Below, piece by piece: positions 53,335-62,372 of a DNA stretch of 64,000 nucleotides. The DNA is from Labilibaculum sp. Its GTDB lineage: Bacteria; Bacteroidota; Bacteroidia; Bacteroidales; Marinifilaceae. The stretch's first letter is position 1, and every line of letters begins with the position of its first letter. The DNA lies in contig NZ_OY761461.1 in NCBI RefSeq assembly GCF_963664555.1, forward strand, positions 868,001 through 932,000, written 5' to 3'. The translations under genes and the position numbers were made by a program. Under the pieces are notes generated by a model. The model did not search any database and had not been told where the DNA came from. It saw only the letters and a list, made by a program, of their open reading frames with translations.

Positions 53335-53364
53335 AAACCCCCGATAGCAGTTGATCGGGGGTTT
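53335..53364 (-). terminator. Minus-strand terminator downstream of the aminotransferase gene
   Basis: AAACCCCCGAT pairs perfectly with ATCGGGGGTTT over an 8-nt loop. On the minus strand it is followed by ATTTTTG. It could equally end plus-strand transcripts from 52347, although the plus-strand U-run is poor. Confidence 0.75.
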
Positions 53365-53454
53365 GTGTGTAAAAAACAGATTGAGGTTTTGCGCAAAAAC
53401 CAACAATTGATCGTCGTTTAATTTTGTAAGACATTTTGGTACTAACCTAATCTC

Positions 53455-53500
53455 ACCTCTTTATTCCGTTTTTTGGTAAAAGGTAACCCTGAAACCTGTG
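53455..53500 (-). repeat. Shared two-box leader element, copy C
   Basis: Minus-strand GGTTACC, 14 nt, GGAATAAAG, as in copies A and B. Here it lies just after the aminotransferase gene and about 20 nt before a minus-strand ATG at 53432-53434 whose frame runs into the terminator at 53364. It may be a displaced promoter, drive a short RNA of about 100 nt, or be a duplication remnant. Confidence 0.45.
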
Positions 53501-53504
53501 ATAT

Positions 53505-54680
53505 TTATTTTAATTGATCTACAGTCTGTTTTATTTTGTCGAGAGCAGTGGCCAGCACCGATCTCGGGCATCCAATATTTATGCGCAGGTATCCTTCTCC
53601 TTCGGGGCCAAACTTAGTGCCGTCGTTCACAGCCAAACCTGCTTTATTAACAAACAAATCATGCAGGTCTTTGGTCGAAATTCCAAGCGACCGGTAATCC
53701 AGCCAAAGCAAATAAGTTGCCCCGGGTTCAACCAATTTTATTTTGGGGATATGTTCCTGCAGATACTTTCTTAGAAAATCAACATTGCCTTTTAAGTAGA
53801 CCATTAGCTGATCCAGCCATTCGGCTCCTTCCTCGTAACCGGCCTGCATGGCAACATGTCCAAATAAATTTCCCAAATCCAAATGCAAGGCCGATACCAT
53901 TCTCTTGTATTTTTTTCGAAATTCAGGATTTGCAATAATAATTACAGAACTTGCCAGGCCTGCAACATTAAAAGTTTTCGAAGGGGCAATACAGGTAATT
54001 GTTCTTTGATTTAAATCTTTGGACAGGGAAGCAAGCGGAATGTGTTTGTATCCTTCAAAAATTAAATCCTGATGAATTTCATCGGAAATGATAAAAAAAT
54101 CGTAGGTTTTGGCAAGATCACCAAGTTGAAGCAATTCTTTTTTGGTCCACACTCTGCCAACAGGATTGTGCGGATTACAGAGAATCAATGCCTTTAAACC
54201 CTTTTTTGCCAACTGTTCCAGCTGATTAAAATCCATTTCGTAACCCGTTTCTGTTCTTATTAATGGGTTGTAAACCAATTCTCTTCTGGTATCATTTACA
54301 ACATGAAAAAACGGATGGTATACTGGCGGTTGAACAGCAATTTTATCTCCTTCATTGGTTAAACTCATCAATAAAAGGGACAGGCCGGTAACTACACCCG
54401 GACTTGTTGATATCCACTTTTTACGAACCGACCAGTTGTGTCTGGAACTAAGCCAGCCCTGAATACTTCCAATACAATTATCGCTTCGAAACGAGTAGCC
54501 GTAAATCTCGTGATTTGCTCTTTTTAGTATGGCATCTGATATACATGGAGGAACTTTAAAATCCATATCGGCTACCCACAGGGGAAGAAGATCTTTTTTG
54601 CCAAAGAATTTATCAAGTCGGTCGTATTTTATGCAGTCAGTGTTTTTTCTATCAATTATTTCATCAAAATCGTAATGCAT
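53505..54680 (-). CDS. PLP-dependent aminotransferase/C-S lyase (PatB/MalY type)
   Basis: 391 residues from the ATG at 54678-54680 (M-H-Y-D-F-D-E-I-I-D-R). Family features are L-P-L-W-V-A-D-M-D-F near the N-terminus, C-N-P-H-N-P-V-G-R-V-W, S-D-E-I-H-Q-D-L and the PLP lysine in A-P-S-K-T-F-N-V-A-G-L. A conserved R in Y-L-R-I-N-I-G-C-P-R closes the active site. This group cleaves cystathionine or cysteine conjugates to thiol, pyruvate and ammonia. Cytoplasmic; monocistronic. Confidence 0.93.
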   Translation of the reverse strand: MHYDFDEIIDRKNTDCIKYDRLDKFFGKKDLLPLWVADMDFKVPPCISDAILKRANHEIYGYSFRSDNCIGSIQGWLSSRHNWSVRKKWISTSPGVVTGLSLLLMSLTNEGDKIAVQPPVYHPFFHVVNDTRRELVYNPLIRTETGYEMDFNQLEQLAKKGLKALILCNPHNPVGRVWTKKELLQLGDLAKTYDFFIISDEIHQDLIFEGYKHIPLASLSKDLNQRTITCIAPSKTFNVAGLASSVIIIANPEFRKKYKRMVSALHLDLGNLFGHVAMQAGYEEGAEWLDQLMVYLKGNVDFLRKYLQEHIPKIKLVEPGATYLLWLDYRSLGISTKDLHDLFVNKAGLAVNDGTKFGPEGEGYLRINIGCPRSVLATALDKIKQTVDQLK

Positions 54681-54833
54681 ATTTTCCTTTTTTATAAGTC
54701 GAGTGAATTTAGAAAAAAGGCTCAACTAAAAAAAGACTTTCAGGAGTAAGGAGAAAAATTTTTGAAAACAAAGAAATTGTTCCGGGTATTGGTTTCTTTT
54801 AGATCAATGTAAAATATGGCCGGGGTAATTTTT

Positions 54834-55580
54834 TTACGGTAAATTATTGCCTGATTCTGCAATTAACTCAACAATACCCGATCCGTATACACCAATTTCC
54901 CAATAATGCCTCTTAGTGCATCCGGTAGGGCAATCGTCCCAGCCATAACTGTAAATTAGGTGCATGAAATCGGAAGTGTAATCCATAATTTCAATTTGAG
55001 ATCCATCGCCTATGCATAAAGTTGATTTGGTACTAAGAATAAAAGGGATTTTCTTTAGTTCGGCAGCCAATGCCAAATGATTAATGCCGGTTTCTGATCG
55101 ATATTTGTATTGATTGTTTCCAATGGAATCAAGACTGATATTGTATTCGTAGATGTAATTGTCCAGTTGCCTGTGATCTGAATAGCCATTACGGTACCAG
55201 GAACTGATATTAGTATTTATAGTGTCGGAGCTAAGTATGCCTTCGTGCAGTTGAACGGGGCAAAGAGTATGAATCTGATATTCTCTGATTTCATAGGCCG
55301 ATTGCAGTAAAGAATCTAAAAAGACCATTTGAAGAGCTGATATGACTGGTGCTACATGCGATTCATCAATCTCGATATTGTTTAATTCCCGGGTTTCTTC
55401 ATTTAAGTACAGGTTTAAACAAAGAAGTTTGGCATCGTCCAAAAGAATTTGAAAAGTTGAGTCAGAAACTCTGGAGTCCTGAATGATATCAGTAGGAAAA
55501 TCGATTGTAGTTTCACCATCACATGCAACAAAGAATATGCCGGCCAAAAAGGAAGAGAGAATAAAAAGGTAGTTTTTCAT
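54834..55580 (-). CDS. Lipoprotein of unknown function
   Basis: 248 residues. The lipobox A-G-I-F-F-V-A-C gives an acylated Cys20, followed by D-G-E-T-T, which is not a good surface export signal. Six or more cysteines lie in the mature part, including a cluster near the end (W-D-D-C-P-T-G-C-T-K-R-H-Y-W), suggesting disulfides. A G-I-G-D-G-S-Q-I segment precedes it. I do not recognise the family. Stand-alone gene. Confidence 0.7.
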   Translation of the reverse strand: MKNYLFILSSFLAGIFFVACDGETTIDFPTDIIQDSRVSDSTFQILLDDAKLLCLNLYLNEETRELNNIEIDESHVAPVISALQMVFLDSLLQSAYEIREYQIHTLCPVQLHEGILSSDTINTNISSWYRNGYSDHRQLDNYIYEYNISLDSIGNNQYKYRSETGINHLALAAELKKIPFILSTKSTLCIGDGSQIEIMDYTSDFMHLIYSYGWDDCPTGCTKRHYWEIGVYGSGIVELIAESGNNLP

Positions 55581-55836
55581 TCTAATTTGATTTTGGAAAA
55601 AGGTTCGTAATAGCCTTACGTGTTGTGATGCAATAGCTTATCTGTTATACAACGGATTCGAAATGAATTTGTTGCATTTTATCTGAAAAAAATGAATAAA
55701 TAGTTGATTTAAATTATTTAGAATCATTCTTGATCAATGGTGGTTTTTTGATGATGTAAACAGGTGTTTTTCCGGAACATTTCTGATTGAAATCGAGTAG
55801 AATCTTATACTTTTGATAACCAATAAAAAATCAGGC

Positions 55837-56829
55837 ATGACAACATATACTTCATTAAAAAATACTTGCATTATTATCGTTATTCTGGGAGGAATCTACA
55901 TGGCGGCTCAATTGTTTAATTATTCGAAGATAGATGATCCAACAACAGAGCATATTGGAAGCGAATACATGAGTAAATACAATGTATATGCTTTAAAAAC
56001 ACCCGATAAAATGACTTTTGCCGGTGAAAATGTACCACTGGAAAGGTGGGATGTGAAAGAATCTTTCGATAGAGAATTGTTGGTGAATACCTACTGGCAA
56101 TCACAAACACTTCTCTTTATTAAAAGAGCGAATCGTTATTTTCCCATCATCGAACCCATTCTGAAAGAGCAGGGGGTACCCGATGATTTTAAATATTTGG
56201 CATTGATAGAAAGCGGATTGGTTCCTACTGCAGAATCACCGGTAGGTGCTGTAGGGATATGGCAATTTATGAAGGGAACAGCTAAAGATTATGGTTTGGA
56301 GGTTGAAACAGAGGTGGATGAGAGATACAATGTTGAAAAATCGACCATCGCGGCCTGTAAGTATCTGAAGAAGTCGTATGATAAGTATGGAACCTGGAGT
56401 TTGGTTGCAGCATCCTACAATGCGGGCAGAAGGTTTATCGATAAACAATTGCAGCTGCAGGATGCAGGGGATTATTTTGATTTGCTTTTAGGGGAAGAAA
56501 CAGGTAGATATGTATTTCGTATTATGGCTATTAAACGAATAATGGAGAATACAGATGAATTTGGATTTAGATACAGGACATCCGATTTGTATCCAAATAT
56601 CCCAACCCGTAAAGTGAAAGTTTCGGGAAATGTTGATGATTTTGCTGTCTTTGCAAAGGAAAACGGGGTTAATTATAAGATACTAAAGCATTTTAACCCT
56701 TGGCTTCGAAAAGCTTATCTAACAAATTTATCTAAAAAAGAGTACGAAATTACACTTCCTGCCAAAGGATATATTAATTTTGCATTTTCTGAATATAAAA
56801 GTCCTTCAGATTCTGTTGCAGTAAAGTAG
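55837..56829 (+). CDS. Membrane-anchored lytic transglycosylase (MltD/SLT type)
   Basis: 330 residues from the ATG at 55837; a TTG eight codons upstream is less likely. One N-terminal membrane helix (about 11-28) acts as anchor. The SLT domain has the catalytic Glu in L-I-E-S-G-L-V-P-T-A, then S-P-V-G-A-V-G-I-W-Q-F-M, A-A-S-Y-N-A-G and R-Y-V-F-R-I-M-A-I-K. The C-terminal ~80 residues resemble a LysM-like end, probably for wall binding. It cleaves peptidoglycan glycan strands with formation of 1,6-anhydroMurNAc. The uvrA gene follows after 31 nt. Confidence 0.92.
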   Translation: MTTYTSLKNTCIIIVILGGIYMAAQLFNYSKIDDPTTEHIGSEYMSKYNVYALKTPDKMTFAGENVPLERWDVKESFDRELLVNTYWQSQTLLFIKRANRYFPIIEPILKEQGVPDDFKYLALIESGLVPTAESPVGAVGIWQFMKGTAKDYGLEVETEVDERYNVEKSTIAACKYLKKSYDKYGTWSLVAASYNAGRRFIDKQLQLQDAGDYFDLLLGEETGRYVFRIMAIKRIMENTDEFGFRYRTSDLYPNIPTRKVKVSGNVDDFAVFAKENGVNYKILKHFNPWLRKAYLTNLSKKEYEITLPAKGYINFAFSEYKSPSDSVAVK

Positions 56830-56846
56830 CAAATTAAAGGGTGTAA

Positions 56847-56860
56847 AAGGAGATTGTAAA
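56847..56860 (+). promoter_or_regulatory. Ribosome-binding site that fixes the TTG start of uvrA
   Basis: AAGGAG at 56847-56852 sits 8 nt before TTG 56861. A strong Shine-Dalgarno like this is uncommon in this AT-rich Bacteroidota window and supports the non-ATG start. Confidence 0.6.
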
Positions 56861-59722
56861 TTGAGTATCAAAGACAGCAAGAATAGAAATGGGGAAGAGC
56901 GCCTGGAAACTGAAAGCATTGAGGTTTTTGGTGCCCGTGTTCATAACCTCAAAAATATAGATGTAAGCATCCCAAGGAATCAACTTTCGGTAATTACAGG
57001 ATTAAGTGGAAGTGGAAAATCTTCTTTGGCTTTCGATACAATTTATGCCGAAGGTCAGAGGAGATACATAGAAACTTTTTCGGCCTATGCCAGACAGTTT
57101 TTGGGTGGAATGGAGCGTCCGGATGTAGATAAAATTACTGGTTTGAGCCCGGTGATTTCCATTGAGCAAAAAACGACCAATAAAAATCCTCGTTCCACAG
57201 TTGGAACCATTACCGAATTATATGACTTTCTTCGACTTCTTTATGCAAGAGCAGGTATAGCCTATTCTTACGAAACGGGAGAGGAAATGGTGAAGTATAC
57301 TGATGAGCAGATTATTGATTTAATTCATGAAAAATTCAGCGATAAAAGAATATTAATTCTTGCTCCAATTGTAAAAGGCCGCAAAGGTCATTATAAAGAG
57401 TTGTTTGAGCAGATCAGGAGTAAAGGATTTCTCTACGCTCGTGTTGATGGCGAAATTGTAGAGCTGTACCATGGCTATAAGGTCGATCGATATAAAAATC
57501 ATGACATTGAAGTTCTGATTGATAAGTTGGTGGTTGAGGAAGTTGGAGATAAGCGCCTGAAGGAATCTGTTCAAACCGCAATGAAGCATGGAAAGGGAAT
57601 TACCATGATTCTGGATAAGGATACTGATGAAGTGAGGTTTTACAGTCGTTTGCTGATGTGTCCTACCACTGGAATTTCCTATAATACTCCGGCACCGCAT
57701 AGTTTTTCATTCAATTCTCCGCATGGAGCTTGTCCCAAGTGTAAAGGTTTGGGGCGGGTAAATGCCATCGATATGGATAAGATTATTCCGGATGCGAATT
57801 TGAGTATTCGTGAAGGTGGAATTGTTCCTTTGGGAAAATATAAAAATTCATTGATATTTTGGCAGCTCGAAGCGATTGGCCGAAAATATCATTTCGTGAT
57901 GGATACGCCCATAAAAGAAATACCCGATGAGGCGTTAAGTATTATTTTGGATGGTTCCAGCGAAACATTCAAACTGGAAAATACGCCGTTGGGCGCATCT
58001 TCCAATTACTTTCTTAGTTTCGATGGGGTGATTAAGTACATTTCAAATCAGGAAAGCAATGTAACATCGAAAAAAGCTAAAAAATGGGCCGAGCAATTTA
58101 TCATTACAAAAGTTTGCGAATCCTGTAATGGCAATCGTCTAAAAAAAGAATCCCTTCATTTTAAAATCCACGATAAAAATATCTCGGATGTTTCAACAAT
58201 GGATCTAGGCTTGTTGAGCGAATGGTTTCAGGATTTGGAACAGCACTTAAACAAAAAACAACAAATAATAGCACAGGAGATATTGAAGGAGATCCGATCA
58301 CGATTAGGCTTCCTGATTGATGTTGGGTTGGAATATCTGTCTCTCAACCGAAGTTCTGTAACTCTTTCGGGAGGAGAATCGCAGCGTATTCGCCTGGCAA
58401 CCCAAATTGGATCTCAGCTCGTTAATGTGCTTTATATTCTTGATGAGCCAAGTATCGGTTTGCATCAAAGAGACAATCAGCGGCTAATCTATTCCCTGCA
58501 GCAATTGCGTGATTCGGGGAATTCGGTAATTGTTGTTGAGCACGATAAGGATATGATTCTTTCGGCCGATTATGTGGTTGATATGGGACCATTTGCAGGA
58601 AAACATGGGGGAGAGGTTGTAGTTGCAGGAACACCTGCTGATATCCTAAAAGGAGATAGTTTAACGTCTCATTACTTAAATGGAGATAAAAAAATTGTGA
58701 TTCCTGAAAGCCGACGGGAAGGGAATGGAAAAACAATAAGCTTAAAAGGCTGTACGGGCAATAATCTTAAAAATGTAAATATTATTTTGCCTTTGGGTAA
58801 GTTTATTTGTGTTACCGGTGTTTCAGGGAGTGGCAAGTCAAGCTTGATAAATGGAACATTGCAGCCAATTTTATCTCAGCATTTTTATCGTTCGGTTGCA
58901 GATCCCTTGCCATACGAAAAAATTAGCGGGATAAAGAATATCGATAAGGTAGTGGAAGTGAATCAGTCACCCTTAGGTCGCACACCAAGATCCAATCCGG
59001 CTACCTACACCAATTTGTTTGGTGATATCAGAAAGTTATACGAGAAATTGCCGGAGTCGCAGATTCGTGGATACAAGGCCGGACGATTCTCATTCAATGT
59101 GAAAGGCGGCCGATGCGAAACTTGTCAGGGTGCAGGTGTTCGGTCTATCGAAATGAATTTTCTTCCTGATGTTTACGTGCATTGCGATGAGTGCAACGGA
59201 AAGCGCTACAACAGGGAGACTTTGGAGGTTCGTTACAAAGGAAAATCGATTGGGGATGTTCTGGATATGACCATTAATCAATCAGTAGAATTTTTTGAAC
59301 ACATTCCTTCTATTCAAATGAAATTAAAGGTTCTTCAGGATGTTGGATTGGGATATATAACTCTTGGGCAGCCATCAACAACTCTTTCGGGAGGTGAGTC
59401 GCAAAGGGTAAAATTAGCAACTGAGCTGGCCAAAAGAGATACCGGACAAACCATGTACATTCTCGATGAACCAACTACAGGTTTGCATTTTGAAGATGTG
59501 AGAGTTTTGCTTGAGGTATTGAACCGATTGGTAAATAAAGGAAATACAGTTGTAGTGATAGAGCACAATATAGATGTAATTAAAGTTGCCGATCATGTAA
59601 TTGATATTGGAGTTGAAGGTGGCCGGAATGGTGGTGAAATCTTGTTTGAGGGGACACCTGAAGATTTGGTTTCATGTAAGAAATCATTTACCGCTCAGTT
59701 TTTAAAAGATGAAATGAAATAA
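56861..59722 (+). CDS. uvrA: Excinuclease ABC subunit A
   Basis: 953 residues from a TTG supported by AAGGAG 8 nt upstream; no ATG is available before the conserved I-E-V-F-G-A-R-V-H-N-L-K-N. Both ABC units are complete: Walker A G-L-S-G-S-G-K-S-S and G-V-S-G-S-G-K-S-S, signatures L-S-G-G-E-S-Q-R twice, and Walker B I-L-D-E-P twice. Zinc modules are visible (C-P-K-C-K-G, C-E-S-C-N-G, C-E-T-C-Q-G-A-G and C-D-E-C-N-G). The protein scans DNA for bulky lesions and loads UvrB. It looks like a normal UvrA; whether it is UvrA1 or a second paralogue cannot be told without the rest of the genome. Confidence 0.96.
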   Translation: MSIKDSKNRNGEERLETESIEVFGARVHNLKNIDVSIPRNQLSVITGLSGSGKSSLAFDTIYAEGQRRYIETFSAYARQFLGGMERPDVDKITGLSPVISIEQKTTNKNPRSTVGTITELYDFLRLLYARAGIAYSYETGEEMVKYTDEQIIDLIHEKFSDKRILILAPIVKGRKGHYKELFEQIRSKGFLYARVDGEIVELYHGYKVDRYKNHDIEVLIDKLVVEEVGDKRLKESVQTAMKHGKGITMILDKDTDEVRFYSRLLMCPTTGISYNTPAPHSFSFNSPHGACPKCKGLGRVNAIDMDKIIPDANLSIREGGIVPLGKYKNSLIFWQLEAIGRKYHFVMDTPIKEIPDEALSIILDGSSETFKLENTPLGASSNYFLSFDGVIKYISNQESNVTSKKAKKWAEQFIITKVCESCNGNRLKKESLHFKIHDKNISDVSTMDLGLLSEWFQDLEQHLNKKQQIIAQEILKEIRSRLGFLIDVGLEYLSLNRSSVTLSGGESQRIRLATQIGSQLVNVLYILDEPSIGLHQRDNQRLIYSLQQLRDSGNSVIVVEHDKDMILSADYVVDMGPFAGKHGGEVVVAGTPADILKGDSLTSHYLNGDKKIVIPESRREGNGKTISLKGCTGNNLKNVNIILPLGKFICVTGVSGSGKSSLINGTLQPILSQHFYRSVADPLPYEKISGIKNIDKVVEVNQSPLGRTPRSNPATYTNLFGDIRKLYEKLPESQIRGYKAGRFSFNVKGGRCETCQGAGVRSIEMNFLPDVYVHCDECNGKRYNRETLEVRYKGKSIGDVLDMTINQSVEFFEHIPSIQMKLKVLQDVGLGYITLGQPSTTLSGGESQRVKLATELAKRDTGQTMYILDEPTTGLHFEDVRVLLEVLNRLVNKGNTVVVIEHNIDVIKVADHVIDIGVEGGRNGGEILFEGTPEDLVSCKKSFTAQFLKDEMK

Positions 59723-59744
59723 TTTATAAACGAAATTAAATAAT

Positions 59745-59770
59745 GAGGATCTCCAGATGGGGATCCTTTT
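59745..59770 (+). terminator. Terminator after uvrA
   Basis: AGGATCTCC pairs with GGGGATCCT (one U-G) over a 4-nt loop and is followed by TTTGTTTG. Confidence 0.78.
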
Positions 59771-59930
59771 GTTTGTCATCAAATTGAAGGAAAATCAAAT
59801 TGATTCAAATTTAAAATCTTACATGAAGCTTAACAAAATTTAACTCGATAGCTTTTAAATGTGCCATCCTTATTGCGTATCTTTAAAAACAGTATAATCA
59901 TAACCGGGTACATTGTAAATTTAGAATTCT

Positions 59931-61598
59931 ATGGGAAAATTGATTGATATTTATTTTGAAGATATAAAAGAGAAAAGATCTTATCCTATTGGCACAGATC
60001 TTCAAACAATACTTGCAGATCTCAAACCTCAGCTTAATGGGGAGGTGCTTGGAGCAATGGTTAATAATAAGCTTAAGGAGTTAAGCTACGAAATTTACAA
60101 GCCTAAAAATATCAAGTTTGTGGATGGAACGCATGCCAATGGCCGCAGGATGTATGTTCGATCTTTGTGCTTTTTGCTTTATAAGGCAGTTCATGATTTG
60201 TACCCAAAAGTAGGTTTTCGGGTTGAACATTCAATTTCGAATGGCTTGTATTGTCGGATAACAGATAAGAATGTAATACTTACGGCTGGGGATGTTGAAA
60301 ATATAAAGAAGAGAATGGTTGAGATCATTGAGGCTGATCTTCCTTTTGTTCGTGAAGAAATTGAAACTGAGAACGCAATAGCATTGTTCGAAGCTCATGG
60401 TTTGAAAGAGAAAACCAGTCTGTTTCGTACCCGGGGAAATTTATTCACATCTGTATATCATTTAGGCGATAGTGTTGATTATTTCTATGGTTTTTTGGTT
60501 CCGTCTACAAGTAAACTTAAAGTGTTTGATTTATTGCCTTTTGCTCAGGGAATGTTACTTATGGCACCTGGGAAAAGAAATCCTTTGGAAGTAGAAACCT
60601 TTATTCCTCAGGAGAAAATGCTGAAGATATTTAGTGAATACAAACGATGGGGAAATGTTTTAAATATTTCCAATGTTGGTGATTTAAATGGCTACGTTGA
60701 AAATAAAAATATTTCAGAACTGATAAAAATATCAGAAGCTTTGCACGAAAAGAAAATTTCTCAAATAGCCGATAAAATTAGGAAGAAAAGAAAGCATGTA
60801 AAGCTCATTTTGATTTCCGGACCTTCATCATCAGGGAAAACAACTTTTGGAAAAAGATTAGCCATTCAGCTTAAAGTTGCAGGTCTGCATCCAGTAAATT
60901 TATCTTTAGATAACTATTTCGTTAATCGGGAAAAAACTCCTAAAGATGAAAATGGAGAGTACGATTTTGAGGCATTGGAATCTTTGGATGTTCGCTTGTT
61001 TAATGAAAATTTGGTCGATCTGCTGAATGGTAATGAGGTTGAATTACCAAAGTTTTCATTTGAGACCGGTTCTCGTTATTTCAATGGAGAGAAATTGAAA
61101 ATTAATGGCAAGCAGGTTTTGGTTGTGGAAGGAATTCATGCTCTAAATCCAAAATTAACTCCGCTTATTGCCGATGATTCAAAATTTAGAATTTACATTT
61201 CTGCTTTGACCTCAATTTCTATTGATGGTCATAACAGAATTCCATCAACCGATAACCGTTTGATTAGAAGGATTGTCAGGGATCATAAATATCGAAATTA
61301 CAGTGCTTTCGACACGATTAGTCGTTGGCCTAGTGTTAGGCGTGGTGAAGAAAAAAATATTTTCCCGTATCAGGAAGAGGCCGATGTGATGTTTAATTCA
61401 GCTCTTCAGTACGAGTTAGGTGTTTTAAAGAGATATGCTGAACCAATATTGAAAGAGGTTCAGCCTAATCAGGAAGAATATTCGGAAGCAAATAGGCTGC
61501 TAAAGTTTTTTAGCTACTTTCTTCCAATCAGCGCCGTTGAAATACCACCTACATCTTTAATGAGAGAGTTTTTAGGCGGAAGTACTTTTGAGTATTAA
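59931..61598 (+). CDS. Nucleoside (uridine-type) kinase with TGS and ThrRS-like N-terminal domains
   Basis: 555 residues. The N-terminal ~65 residues look like a TGS domain. The next part has a ThrRS-like editing domain (A-N-G-R-R-M-Y-V-R-S-L, V-E-H-S-I-S-N-G-L-Y-C). The C-terminal half is a phosphoribulokinase/uridine-kinase domain with P-loop G-P-S-S-S-G-K-T-T, L-S-L-D-N-Y-F-V-N-R, E-S-L-D-V-R-L-F and V-V-E-G-I-H-A-L-N. This fusion is known as a 'nucleoside kinase' in Bacteroidota and Firmicutes; the physiological substrate is unsettled. Monocistronic, with a terminator at 61630-61679. Confidence 0.9.
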   Translation: MGKLIDIYFEDIKEKRSYPIGTDLQTILADLKPQLNGEVLGAMVNNKLKELSYEIYKPKNIKFVDGTHANGRRMYVRSLCFLLYKAVHDLYPKVGFRVEHSISNGLYCRITDKNVILTAGDVENIKKRMVEIIEADLPFVREEIETENAIALFEAHGLKEKTSLFRTRGNLFTSVYHLGDSVDYFYGFLVPSTSKLKVFDLLPFAQGMLLMAPGKRNPLEVETFIPQEKMLKIFSEYKRWGNVLNISNVGDLNGYVENKNISELIKISEALHEKKISQIADKIRKKRKHVKLILISGPSSSGKTTFGKRLAIQLKVAGLHPVNLSLDNYFVNREKTPKDENGEYDFEALESLDVRLFNENLVDLLNGNEVELPKFSFETGSRYFNGEKLKINGKQVLVVEGIHALNPKLTPLIADDSKFRIYISALTSISIDGHNRIPSTDNRLIRRIVRDHKYRNYSAFDTISRWPSVRRGEEKNIFPYQEEADVMFNSALQYELGVLKRYAEPILKEVQPNQEEYSEANRLLKFFSYFLPISAVEIPPTSLMREFLGGSTFEY

Positions 61599-61600
61599 CT

Positions 61601-61764
61601 TGTTAATAACTTTTTGCCTGTTCATATTCATCCCTGTTTTAGTTGTTAATATCCTTAATGACTAAATCAGGGATTTTTAGTTATTAACAATTGAAGCATT
61701 ACAAAAATATGGGTATTCGAAAGTTATTAACAATTAATCAACACTGTTGATAACTTGTTAATAC
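61601..61764. repeat. Cluster of GTTATTAACA / TGTTAATAAC boxes
   Basis: Near-palindromic boxes lie at 61601-61610 (TGTTAATAAC), 61680-61690 and 61723-61733 (both GTTATTAACAA), 61745-61754 (TGTTGATAAC) and 61755-61764 (TTGTTAATAC), with a weaker one at 61644. TGTTGATAA is one mismatch from a DnaA box (TGTGGATAA). The cluster fills the gap between the nucleoside kinase gene and smpB. Confidence 0.45.
61630..61679 (+). terminator. Terminator after the nucleoside kinase gene
   Basis: ATCCCTGTTTTAGT pairs with ACTAAATCAGGGAT (one mismatch) across a 17-nt loop and is followed by TTTTTAG. Confidence 0.65.
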
Positions 61765-61892
61765 TCGTTTGAAAAGTATAAAAATGGATTTTGCCTGGTT
61801 TTTCAGAACCGGGGTGCAAATATAGTATAAAAAGAAGGAGATTTGGAAGGAAAGATTTTGTTTTTTTTATAAAAAATGATGCTTCGGGCTAA

Positions 61893-62339
61893 CTATCTCT
61901 TCATCATACGATCTATCTCAATTTTATGATCGCGTTGTTTTAAACTTTCTCTTTTGTCGTAGTGTTTTTTACCTCTGCAAAGCGCAATTTCCATTTTTGC
62001 AAAACCTTTTTCGTTAAGGAAGATTCTTAAAGGAACAATGGTTAAACCACTTTCTTTGGTTTTTCGATCCAATTTATCTAACTCTTTTCGGTTCAAAAGG
62101 AGTTTTCGTTCTCTTTTTTCTTCGTGATTATAGTACGAGCCAAATTTGTATTCGGAAATATGCATCTCTTTTACGTAAAGTTCATTTGCACTAAAATAGC
62201 AAAAGGAGTCTCCGATGTTTGCTTTTCCTGCACGTATAGACTTAATTTCGGTTCCAAAGAGTTGAATTCCTGCTACAAAGGTTTCGATGAATTCGTATTC
62301 GAAGCTTGCTTTTTTATTTCTAATATTTATTTTCTGCAT
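61893..62339 (-). CDS. smpB: SsrA-binding protein SmpB
   Basis: 148 residues. Features are [36 protein letters not shown]-type sequence and the basic tail with [12 protein letters not shown]. It binds tmRNA and delivers it to stalled ribosomes. The standard family reads G-T-E-V-K-S-L-R, so the variant here is conservative. Its tmRNA gene is not in the window. Confidence 0.96.
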   Translation of the reverse strand: MQKINIRNKKASFEYEFIETFVAGIQLFGTEIKSIRAGKANIGDSFCYFSANELYVKEMHISEYKFGSYYNHEEKRERKLLLNRKELDKLDRKTKESGLTIVPLRIFLNEKGFAKMEIALCRGKKHYDKRESLKQRDHKIEIDRMMKR

Positions 62340-62372
62340 TGTAAATTCTTTATTGCCTTACAAATTTACGAT

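Noticed and set aside
52875-53434. Two overlapping minus-strand open frames of 107 and 173 codons across the repeat array.
   Set aside because: Their Cys/Phe-rich translations follow from the repeat bases, the longer one runs deep into the 52347 gene, and neither shows a domain or signal.
61601-61764. Calling this region the chromosomal origin.
   Set aside because: No dnaA, no tight match to TTATCCACA and no skew information; only a box cluster can be claimed.
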